From the NCBI GenBank assembly GCA_018061385.1, contig JAGOUF010000180.1, positions 1-5,750 on the forward strand: DNA of 5,750 bases. The letters are read 5' to 3'. The notes below the pieces were generated by a model. It worked only from the letters and a program-made list of their open reading frames with translations. It was not told where the DNA came from and did not search any database. How positions within the stretch are numbered: position 1 is the stretch's first letter; every line of letters begins with the position of its first letter. This document shows, piece by piece, positions 1-5,750 of the stretch. The stretch comes from Chitinophagaceae bacterium (GTDB lineage: Bacteria; Bacteroidota; Bacteroidia; Chitinophagales; Chitinophagaceae). Made by a program: the position numbers and the translations under genes.

Positions 1-1005
1 AAAAATTCAACCATAATTGAAGAAATTGGAAGTTATGTTGATGGGAAAAAAGCAGCCATTGAAGCAAAAGATAAAGCCCCAATAGATTATAGAGCTGAAT
101 ATATGAAAGATGATTACAACAATATTCATGATATTGGTTATGGCAATGGAGATGTTATGGGTGGAACACCAATGCATGGAACGCATGTAAGTGGCATTAT
201 TGCAGCACAACGCAACAATGGTATTGGTATGGATGGGGTTGCAGAAAATGTACAAATTATGGCTTTAAGAGTTGTACCTGATGGCGATGAATATGATAAA
301 GACATTGCCTTAGCAATTTTTTATGCTGTGGATCATGGTGCTAAAATAATTAACATGAGTTTTGGAAAATCTTACTCCCCTGAAAAAAAATGGATTGATA
401 GTGCAGTACGTTATGCAGCCCAAAAAGATGTCTTGATTTTGCATGCAGCTGGCAACGATTCAAAAGATATTGATGTTGCAGAAAATTATCCAAACCCTTA
501 TTATTTATATACCAACGAAAGAGCACCCAATTTTATGACCATTGGTGCAAGCAGCGATCCTAAAGTTTCTGGTTCTTTGGCTGCTGATTTTAGCAATTAT
601 GGCAAACAAACTGTTGATGTTTTTGCCCCAGGTGTTAAAATATATTCTACTTTACCGGGTGGCAATAATTATGGAAATTTAAAAGGAACAAGTATGGCAA
701 CCCCAGTAGTTTCGGGCATTGCAGCATTACTGCGTTCATATTTCCCCAATTTAACAGCTGTACAAGTTAAAGAAGCCATTGAAAAATCTGCAACTGTTGG
801 TACAATAGAAATTGAAACTTTTAAACCTGGCACAACCGAGCCAATTGCATTAACAGAATTGTGTAGAACTGGTGGTTTTGTAAATGCTGCCAATGCTGTT
901 GAATATGCTGCTAAAATGAATATCCCAACAAAAAAAACACCTATAAAAAAAGCAGTTAATGTAAGCAAAAAATCGAGTTTAAAAACCATGAAAACAAACC
1001 AATAA
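1..1005 (+). CDS. S8 family subtilisin-like serine peptidase, 3' part (5' end outside window)
   Basis: The reading frame is open from base 1, so the gene starts upstream; the first in-frame ATG at 103 lies inside the conserved domain and is not the start. Numbering from the window edge (334 residues), the catalytic His is His59 in HGTHVSG, the oxyanion Asn is Asn152 in AAGND, and the nucleophile is Ser231 in GTSMATP. His-Asn and His-Ser spacings (93 and 172) are close to those of subtilisin. The catalytic Asp (D-S/T-G) is not in the window. In Bacteroidota relatives a long insertion separates Asp from His, and residues 1-58 (ending YGNGDVMGG) look like the end of that insertion. The product should hydrolyse peptide bonds, probably after export, but the signal peptide would be upstream. 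After the fold closes (TGGFVNAANAVEYAA) comes a Lys-rich tail of about 28 residues, with no type IX secretion C-terminal domain. The stop overlaps the start of the DinB-like gene. Family call is firm; substrate is unknown. Confidence 0.95.
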   Translation, partial: KNSTIIEEIGSYVDGKKAAIEAKDKAPIDYRAEYMKDDYNNIHDIGYGNGDVMGGTPMHGTHVSGIIAAQRNNGIGMDGVAENVQIMALRVVPDGDEYDKDIALAIFYAVDHGAKIINMSFGKSYSPEKKWIDSAVRYAAQKDVLILHAAGNDSKDIDVAENYPNPYYLYTNERAPNFMTIGASSDPKVSGSLAADFSNYGKQTVDVFAPGVKIYSTLPGGNNYGNLKGTSMATPVVSGIAALLRSYFPNLTAVQVKEAIEKSATVGTIEIETFKPGTTEPIALTELCRTGGFVNAANAVEYAAKMNIPTKKTPIKKAVNVSKKSSLKTMKTNQ

Positions 1006-1007
1006 TG
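1003..1007 (+). other. TAATG stop-start overlap (likely translational coupling)
   Basis: The peptidase stop TAA (1003-1005) and the DinB-like ATG (1005-1007) share one A. No Shine-Dalgarno-like purine motif precedes the ATG, only A-rich sequence, as is usual in Bacteroidota. Re-initiation by ribosomes finishing the peptidase is the simplest way to start the second gene; this is an inference from the overlap. Confidence 0.7.
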
Positions 1008-1520
1008 GGCAAACCTTTAGCTACAACATATCCTATATTTTATAGCACTTATGTAAACAAAACAACTGGTAATTCTATTCAAGAGCTTATCGCAAATCAT
1101 AGCCATACAATTCTTCAATTTATACAAGCAATTGAAAACAACAATGCCGATTTTGCTTATGCAGAAAATAAATGGACTGTAAAACAAGTTTTACAACACA
1201 TGATAGATACTGAAAGAGTATTTGTTTATAGAATTTTGAGTTTTTCTCGTAAAGACGCAACTCCGTTGCCTGGTTTTGATGAAAATACTTATGCTGCAAA
1301 TGCAGATGTACAACATAGAACTTTAGACGAATTAAAAGAAGAATTTAGTTTGTTAAGAAAGTCTTCGGATATTTTTTTTGCAAGCTTGCAAACAGAACAA
1401 TTAGAAGCGATAGGTATAGCCAACAATAACTCTATTACAGTAAATGCATTGTGTTATATTGTTTTTGGACATGCACTACACCATATTGAAATACTTAAAG
1501 AAAGATATTTTAAGATATAG
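1005..1520 (+). CDS. DinB/YfiT-like family protein (putative metal-dependent transferase/hydrolase)
   Basis: The 171-residue product has the usual length of the DinB/YfiT four-helix-bundle family. The likely metal ligands are His65 (VLQHMIDTE) and the HxxxH pair His156/His160 (GHALHHIEILKERY), which form the family's three-His site. Other family marks are the W-T-V-K motif at 57-60, DTERVFVYR at 68-76 and PLPGFDENTY at 87-96. Members coordinate a divalent metal; some characterised relatives are thiol-S-transferases that use bacillithiol or mycothiol, but most are uncharacterised, so the reaction here is not known. There is no signal peptide or membrane segment, so it is probably cytosolic. 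The ATG at 1005 is supported because the conserved region begins at once (P-x-x-x-x-YP-x-FY-x-x-Y). It shares one base with the peptidase stop, which suggests translational coupling. No metabolic partner is visible nearby. Confidence 0.93.
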   Translation: MGKPLATTYPIFYSTYVNKTTGNSIQELIANHSHTILQFIQAIENNNADFAYAENKWTVKQVLQHMIDTERVFVYRILSFSRKDATPLPGFDENTYAANADVQHRTLDELKEEFSLLRKSSDIFFASLQTEQLEAIGIANNNSITVNALCYIVFGHALHHIEILKERYFKI

Positions 1521-1525
1521 TTGTT

Positions 1526-1566
1526 ACACAAAAAAGCACTTTTTTTAAAAAAGTGCTTTTTTGTGT
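1526..1566. terminator. Bidirectional intrinsic terminator between convergent genes
   Basis: A perfect 20-bp inverted repeat, with arms 1526-1545 and 1547-1566, surrounds a single central base. The arms read ACAC-A6-GCAC-T6 and A6-GTGC-T6-GTGT. In RNA the real loop would open in the central T/A run, leaving a GCAC/GTGC-anchored stem followed by six U. Because the element is symmetric, the same stem plus U-tract forms on both strands. It begins 6 nt after the DinB-like stop and ends 14 nt before the stop of the HU-like gene, so it can end both convergent transcripts. Confidence 0.9.
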
Positions 1567-1579
1567 ATGCTTAATTTAT

Positions 1580-2137
1580 TTACATCTTATACCAAATTGC
1601 AACAACACCAGCAATAGCTAAAACTATTGCATAAATCCACCAATAATCTTTAGGAGCTTCTTCTTCTTCAGGTGTTAATTCAATATCATCAAAATTGGGT
1701 TCTCTTGTGGTGCTTTGTATGGTTATTTTTTCTTCTTTATCAATTGGTGTATCTAATTGAATAGAAGCCACATAGTTGTTTAAAATATGTTCTTGTTCAA
1801 ACTTAAAACTTCCGTCAGGTTGTTTAGAAAGTGTACCAATGCCTGGTAAAACTGCACCTTCGGCATGGCCAATATCTTGTTTTAGTTGGTAAGTAAATTC
1901 GTGAAATTGTTTAATGGCATCAATTTCATCAATGTGTAATTCTTTGGCTAAAAAATCGTAAAAAACTCTATCGGCTAATGCCGTTTCTGATTTATATAAA
2001 ATTTTATTTTCAGGTGCATTCAATACTTTTAAATCGTTTGAAAAAAAAGCAGGCTCAGTAGCAATTGAAAAATTCCCAATTCCGGGCACACTTACTTTGT
2101 TGTGCTGTAATAAATATTTATGAATAATTGGATACAT
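1580..2137 (-). CDS. HU-CCDC81-like domain protein with a C-terminal membrane anchor
   Basis: This 185-residue protein starts directly with the bacterial HU-CCDC81 domain pair known from Bacteroidota envelope and division-associated proteins. The first module (about 1-58) has the VSVPGIGNFSI strand turn at 15-25; the second (about 59-130) has AVLPGIGTLS at 95-104, a hairpin to FKFEQ, and ends NYVASIQL. HU-like folds of this group are thought to be protein-interaction modules rather than classical DNA binders. An acidic linker follows (EEEE at 157-160), then one hydrophobic helix (about 165-183, WWIYAIVLAIAGVVAIWY) and only two more residues. There is no N-terminal signal peptide, so the HU part is most likely cytoplasmic and the protein tail-anchored in the inner membrane. 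Related proteins usually carry a periplasmic SPOR domain after the membrane helix; it is absent here, and the stop is followed by the terminator. The start lies 9 nt after the barrel gene's stop, so the two are co-transcribed. Domain call is good; role is unknown. Confidence 0.85.
   Translation of the reverse strand: MYPIIHKYLLQHNKVSVPGIGNFSIATEPAFFSNDLKVLNAPENKILYKSETALADRVFYDFLAKELHIDEIDAIKQFHEFTYQLKQDIGHAEGAVLPGIGTLSKQPDGSFKFEQEHILNNYVASIQLDTPIDKEEKITIQSTTREPNFDDIELTPEEEEAPKDYWWIYAIVLAIAGVVAIWYKM
1589..1645 (-). other. C-terminal transmembrane helix of the HU-CCDC81-like protein
   Basis: Codons 165-183 encode an unbroken hydrophobic stretch flanked by Trp/Tyr at both ends, fitting one membrane-spanning helix. 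The preceding side is strongly acidic (EEEEAPKD) and the following side is only Lys-Met. The positive-inside rule therefore gives weak or even contrary support for N-in topology, although the lack of a signal peptide argues for N-in. Confidence 0.85.
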
Positions 2138-2146
2138 GTTTGTGAT

Positions 2147-3946
2147 TTACCTAAACGAATATACAACACCTCCCAATACATTTAAACCCAAAACTTCATA
2201 TTGGTTCCAACGTTGGTATTTACTATTCAATAAATTATTAAACTGTAACCACAAATTTAATTTTGGCATAATGGTATATTCAACTGCAGCTGTTAAATCT
2301 ATTGCTGCGCTCAGCTTTTCTGTTTGCAAAGTTTTGGTTCTATACTTTGCTCCATCCCAAATAAATACATCACTTTTAATGTGCAAATCTTTCAACAATT
2401 TCCATTTTAAAGAACCCGTAATTTCAAATGGAATTAACCCAAACGGTTTATCATAATCACTTTTGGTAAATTGATAAATGTTGATTCCTGCTAAAAAAGA
2501 AAACTTCTCTTGAATATTGTATCCCAATTCTCCATGAATTTTAATTGCTTGAATATTTGAATCGCCAACAATTAAAAATGAACGTCCATCTTGTACATCA
2601 TTTACAAACAAGGGCATATTTTGCATGCTCATAAAAGCAACTCTAGCATTGTACGTTAAATGTGTACCAGCAGAACCTTTAAAGCCTACAAACTGCTCAC
2701 TAATATTGGTATTGAATAAATTTGTGGGCTGTTGTAACCAAGGATTTGTTGCAGCTAAGCTTTGATAACTGTTCTTTTGAAAATAACCCAACGAGCCGGC
2801 TTCAACAATAAATTTTTCTCCATTTATTTTTACTTCAGCAGTAACATTTGGCAACAACTTAGTTTCACTATTGTCCCATGTAGGTTGCAATCCTGCATGT
2901 ACTTTCAAATTTTTTCCTTTATAAATTAATGCAGTATTTAGGTAAAATAAATTATTGGCAATACTTGCTTTGTTTGAATTGAAAGCAGTAAAATCTGCAG
3001 TTAAATCAACCAACAAAGAAAACTCTTTTGAGAATGCTTTGGTAACAGGAACTTTAGTAATTACATTAAATTCATTGGCATCTCTAGCATCAAAAAAATA
3101 ATTAAAATTGATTGATGGCAGATAAGTTAATCCATAAGCATTGGGCTCTTTTCTTTTAAACATGGCTTGCAAGCCAATGGTATTGAATTGTTGTTTCAAT
3201 GAATCTTTAGGAAGTACCAATGTATTGGGTAAATAACCATACTGATTTTGTGAAGAATTGGTAAAAAATAATTTTCCCAACCATTCATGATTACTTTTTG
3301 TTTGATAGTTACCATTAATGGCTAAAGCAGATTTTGAAAATTGTTGATCGGCTAAATTTCCTTTTGCAGAATTGTGCATGGCATAAATAGAAGTTTGGCT
3401 GGTTTTTCCGTTACCAAAACTAAAACCTGCTTCTATGTATGGTTGACTAAAACTACCATAACCTGCTTTTACATAACCATCATTCGTCCATATATAACCA
3501 CTATCTACTACCAATGCCAAAGGTTTAATAGGTACAGGTTGATAAGAGAAAAACAAATTTTGTGCAGGAACAACATAGTTTAAAGCCATTCTTGTTGTAT
3601 CTGAATAAGGCGTTGCAGCAGAAAAATTAATTTTTGCAGCAGTACGTAAAGTAGGTTTAAATGATGCATACAATACCACAACATCTGGCTTAGAAGTATC
3701 GCTAGAAACCGATGTTTGTGTAATTGGTTTTGTAGCAGTACTTGTAGTTTTTGTTGTTGTAGCATTGGTTGATTTTGCTTGACTACTTTTAGTTTGTGTT
3801 GCTTTCTTTTTGGTAGTTGTAGCTTTCTTTTTGGTACTAACTGTTGCCTTTTTACTACTGCTCGATTTTCTTTTTTGTGCAGTAACAACCGAAGCCATTA
3901 AACAAATAGCTAAGAGTAAGTATGTTATTTTAATCATTTTTTTCAT
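2147..3946 (-). CDS. TonB-dependent-receptor-like outer-membrane beta-barrel protein without a plug domain
   Basis: The 599-residue product starts with a clear signal peptide (Lys start, hydrophobic core ITYLLLAICLMASV, VTA cleavage site after residue 23). A basic low-complexity stretch of Lys, Thr, Ser and Ala follows (about 24-87). From about residue 90 the protein shows alternating hydrophobic/aromatic strands and polar turns to the end, as in an outer-membrane barrel. The C-terminus (554-599) resembles the last strands of TonB-dependent receptors: NNLLNSKYQRW at 570-580, then GLNVLGGVVYSFR. No plug domain or TonB-box motif is apparent, so active TonB-driven import cannot be assumed; a structural or porin-like role is possible. 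An earlier in-frame ATG at 3997 would overlap the TPR gene by 41 nt and put a charged 17-residue leader before the signal peptide, so the ATG at 3946, 10 nt after the TPR stop, is preferred; 3937 is a weaker alternative. It sits mid-operon between the TPR and HU-like genes. Confidence 0.85.
   Translation of the reverse strand: MKKMIKITYLLLAICLMASVVTAQKRKSSSSKKATVSTKKKATTTKKKATQTKSSQAKSTNATTTKTTSTATKPITQTSVSSDTSKPDVVVLYASFKPTLRTAAKINFSAATPYSDTTRMALNYVVPAQNLFFSYQPVPIKPLALVVDSGYIWTNDGYVKAGYGSFSQPYIEAGFSFGNGKTSQTSIYAMHNSAKGNLADQQFSKSALAINGNYQTKSNHEWLGKLFFTNSSQNQYGYLPNTLVLPKDSLKQQFNTIGLQAMFKRKEPNAYGLTYLPSINFNYFFDARDANEFNVITKVPVTKAFSKEFSLLVDLTADFTAFNSNKASIANNLFYLNTALIYKGKNLKVHAGLQPTWDNSETKLLPNVTAEVKINGEKFIVEAGSLGYFQKNSYQSLAATNPWLQQPTNLFNTNISEQFVGFKGSAGTHLTYNARVAFMSMQNMPLFVNDVQDGRSFLIVGDSNIQAIKIHGELGYNIQEKFSFLAGINIYQFTKSDYDKPFGLIPFEITGSLKWKLLKDLHIKSDVFIWDGAKYRTKTLQTEKLSAAIDLTAAVEYTIMPKLNLWLQFNNLLNSKYQRWNQYEVLGLNVLGGVVYSFR
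3686..3877 (-). repeat. Lys/Thr/Ser-rich low-complexity coding region with short tandem repeats
   Basis: Codons 24-87 of the barrel gene are almost entirely Lys, Thr, Ser, Ala and Gln. Within them, residues 39-45 and 46-52 are tandem heptads (KKKATTT, KKKATQT), preceded by a related KKATVST at 32-38. In DNA, GCTTTCTTTTTGGTA (+ strand) occurs exactly at 3801-3815 and again at 3822-3836, a 21-nt period. Once the signal peptide is removed this would be a flexible, strongly basic periplasmic N-terminus. Its function is unknown; binding to an anionic partner is possible. Confidence 0.85.
3878..3946 (-). other. Signal peptide of the outer-membrane barrel protein
   Basis: Codons 1-23 give MKKMIK, then an apolar core of about 14 residues, then V-T-A before Gln24. 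This fits a Sec signal with signal peptidase I cleavage between Ala23 and Gln24. No lipobox Cys follows; the only Cys (residue 15) is in the core and is not at a convincing lipoprotein site. Confidence 0.85.
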
Positions 3947-3956
3947 GGATAATTTT

Positions 3957-5750
3957 TTACTGATGTTCAACTTGATTGGCTTTGTTTTTTGCTTCAATTA
4001 CTTTTGCTAATTTTTCTTCAGCTTCTTTTTTCAACTCTTCAATTGTTGCATTTTCTGCAATGCTTTTGAAGGTTGCTTCTGCATTGAAATAATCTTTTTG
4101 AGCAAAATAAACATCGCCTAAAAGAATGTAACTTTTGGTTACCCAATATTCGTATGAGCCATACTTTTTAATTACATCAAATCCAGCTTTTTCGGCATCG
4201 GCATATTTTTGTTTGATGTACAATATTTCTGCAAGTCTGTATTGAGCTTCTGCACTAAATTCTGATTTGCCAGTAGCAATTACAGCTTTGTAAGCAGTGG
4301 TTGCTTCATCTAATTTATTTTCTAATTGATAACTTTTAGCAACTACCATATTGGCCATCATTTTATCATCGGCAGCAATGCCACTTTCTGCTAACAACTC
4401 TTGTGCATTTGTTGATGCTTCGAGCCATTTTTGTTGTTTGTATTGGCAACGCAACAACCCTCTCATAGCTTCTAGCCTACTCTCTTGTTGTTTGGTAAGT
4501 GCTTTTACTTGAGCAAAATATTTTTCGGCATTTGCATAATCTTTATTATCAAAATAATAAATTCTAGCAGCTTGTAATGCACTTCTTTCTGCATAAATAT
4601 TGGGTGCTTTAATTGCGACAGCTTCGTAAAAAGGCAATGCTGCAGTATAATTTTTACTTACAATATTTATTTCAGCAGAAAAATAATTGGCTTCAATTGC
4701 ATATCTACCATCTGAGAACTTAGATAAGTATTCGGCAAAACCTTTTTTAGCCGATTCAAAATCTCTGGCTTCATATCTAATCATAGCAGCTCTATAAGTT
4801 AAAGAATCTGCTTCGCTGTAGGTTACAGTTTTGCCATTGGCTCTCATAAATGTGATGAACTCACCAGGCTTTTGATCTTCAACAAAAATTTTGCGTATGT
4901 ATTCAACCGCATCATCACTTTCTGGAGAGTTTGGATATTTTACTACCAATGTTTTAAAATAACCCAACGATTCTGTATTTTTTTGAACATTGAAATAGGC
5001 TATCCCAATTTTTAAATATGCTTGTGGATACCAAGTATTGGCTTTTTTATCATTCAATACTTTTTCTAAATACGGAATGGCTTCTATCCATTTTTCATCT
5101 GCTAAATAGGTATTGGCAATTTCCATATTGGCATCGGCAATTAATGCAGAATTTGGAAACTTCAACGGCAAGGTTTGTAGCAAACTAATTTTATCTGCAA
5201 TTCTGCTAGAAGCTCCAGCAATAATTGCACGTTGATATAATGCATAATCTGCTTGGGATAAATTCAAGGTCATTACTTCTTCATACATCTTTAACGCTTG
5301 CTTATAATTCTTCATCATGTAATAACAATCGGCTGCTCTAATAAATGCATCTTGTTGTAACATGGGCGATGTTGAAGAAATGTTAACCACTACTTTTTCA
5401 AATAAATCCAATGCTGCTTTATAATTTTCTTTTTTCATAAAACAGTAGCCAGCATTGTAACGTGCATTGGCTGCATTCACTTCTCCACTTGTTACAGGAT
5501 CTTTTAAATAACTGGTAAAAAAGCTGAGTGCATCTTCTGTTTTACCATTTCTATAAGCAATTTCCCCTTTCCAGAAATACACCAATTGAATTTCTTGTGT
5601 GTTGTATGGAACTTGTAAAATTTTAGTAAGCAACTCATCTGCTTTATCCAATTGTTGGTCATTGATATATTCTACCGCTCGGCCATACAAAATTTTAGGA
5701 TACACTTTTTTTGTGTTATCACTTTTTTGTGGCAAAGCATCAAACAATTC
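3957..5750 (-). CDS. Tetratricopeptide-repeat (TPR) protein, C-terminal part (5' end outside window)
   Basis: The frame is open to the right window edge, so the start lies outside; a TTG at 5745-5747 is just an internal codon. The visible 597 residues are nearly all helical TPR units of about 34-40 residues. I count about 12-14 by their pattern (A/G-x-x-Y/F, then Y-x-x-A, then F/Y-x-x-V/L). Clear ones begin near residues 57 (YFWKGEIAYRNGK), 96 (ARYNAGYCF), 134 (FIRAADCYY), 205 (DANMEIANTY), 243 (AYLKIGIAYF), 353 (ANYFSAEI), 501 (AQYRLAEILY) and 538 (SYILLGDVYF). The last 30 residues are charged (KKEAEEKLAKVIEAKNKA) and could form a short coiled coil. TPR solenoids scaffold protein complexes. 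Bacteroidota relatives encoded beside TonB-like barrels are often around 1000 residues with a signal peptide, so a periplasmic site is plausible, but the N-terminus is not visible. Its stop is 10 nt before the barrel gene start, making it the upstream operon member seen here. Confidence 0.92.
   Translation of the reverse strand, partial: ELFDALPQKSDNTKKVYPKILYGRAVEYINDQQLDKADELLTKILQVPYNTQEIQLVYFWKGEIAYRNGKTEDALSFFTSYLKDPVTSGEVNAANARYNAGYCFMKKENYKAALDLFEKVVVNISSTSPMLQQDAFIRAADCYYMMKNYKQALKMYEEVMTLNLSQADYALYQRAIIAGASSRIADKISLLQTLPLKFPNSALIADANMEIANTYLADEKWIEAIPYLEKVLNDKKANTWYPQAYLKIGIAYFNVQKNTESLGYFKTLVVKYPNSPESDDAVEYIRKIFVEDQKPGEFITFMRANGKTVTYSEADSLTYRAAMIRYEARDFESAKKGFAEYLSKFSDGRYAIEANYFSAEINIVSKNYTAALPFYEAVAIKAPNIYAERSALQAARIYYFDNKDYANAEKYFAQVKALTKQQESRLEAMRGLLRCQYKQQKWLEASTNAQELLAESGIAADDKMMANMVVAKSYQLENKLDEATTAYKAVIATGKSEFSAEAQYRLAEILYIKQKYADAEKAGFDVIKKYGSYEYWVTKSYILLGDVYFAQKDYFNAEATFKSIAENATIEELKKEAEEKLAKVIEAKNKANQVEHQ

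Noticed and set aside
103..105. ATG at 103 as the subtilase start
   Set aside because: The frame is open and conserved-looking upstream to base 1, and a start here would lose the catalytic Asp region.
669..989. Minus-strand open frame of 106 codons inside the subtilase gene
   Set aside because: It is antisense to the conserved catalytic Ser region and shows no domain; its hydrophobic stretch mirrors codon use of the real gene.
2136..2456. Plus-strand open frame of 106 codons antisense to the barrel gene
   Set aside because: It lies opposite the conserved C-terminal strands of the barrel, has no recognisable domain, and has no leader or partner.
3791..3856. CRISPR-like or mobile repeat
   Set aside because: Only two exact 15-nt copies at 21-nt spacing, in frame with codons inside a gene; this is a protein heptad repeat.
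3580..3888. Minus-strand alternative-frame open stretch rich in Lys, Gln and Leu
   Set aside because: It is a frame-shifted reading of the low-complexity Lys/Thr region of the barrel gene and is explained by that repeat.
3947..3997. Upstream ATG at 3997 extending the barrel protein by 17 residues
   Set aside because: It would overlap the TPR gene by 41 nt and place a Lys-rich leader before a well-formed signal peptide; the ATG at 3946 sits cleanly after the TPR stop.
3810..4010. Plus-strand small hydrophobic open frame resembling a membrane peptide
   Set aside because: It is antisense to the Lys-rich tether and signal peptide; runs of AAA read in reverse give Phe/Leu, so the hydrophobicity is a by-product.
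5745..5747. TTG as the start of the TPR protein
   Set aside because: The frame continues to the window edge with no stop, and the sequence already looks like the middle of a repeat protein.

Overview
This is an AT-rich, densely packed window from a member of the Bacteroidota. The closest look is Chitinophagales/Chitinophagaceae-like; that rank is inferred from protein style, not from a marker gene. Support for the phylum: a Bacteroidota-type subtilase with its long pre-His insertion, a protein with the bacterial HU-CCDC81 domain pair (typical of this phylum), a TonB-receptor-like outer-membrane barrel, and A-rich leaders with no Shine-Dalgarno motif before the starts.

The layout is two convergent transcription units. 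On the + strand (1-1520) lie the 3' part of an S8 subtilisin-like serine peptidase, cut by the left window edge, and a complete DinB/YfiT-like metal-binding protein. The two overlap by one base (TAATG). A 59-bp intergenic gap holds a near-perfect hairpin with T-tracts on both sides, which reads as a shared bidirectional terminator. On the - strand, in transcription order from the right edge, lie a long TPR-repeat protein (5' end outside the window), an outer-membrane beta-barrel protein with a signal peptide and a Lys/Thr/Ser-rich N-terminal stretch where a TonB plug would normally sit, and a small membrane-anchored HU-CCDC81-like protein. Gaps in this unit are about 10 nt, so it looks like one operon.

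The - strand unit is the more interesting part. It joins an inner-membrane-anchored, probably cytoplasm-facing HU-fold adaptor, a likely exported TPR scaffold and an outer-membrane barrel with a basic periplasmic tether. A trans-envelope assembly is a plausible inference, but nothing in the sequence proves that the three products interact. There are no tRNA or rRNA genes, CRISPR arrays, insertion sequences or phage genes visible. No intergenic gap exceeds 59 bp, and promoters for both units must lie mostly outside the window.
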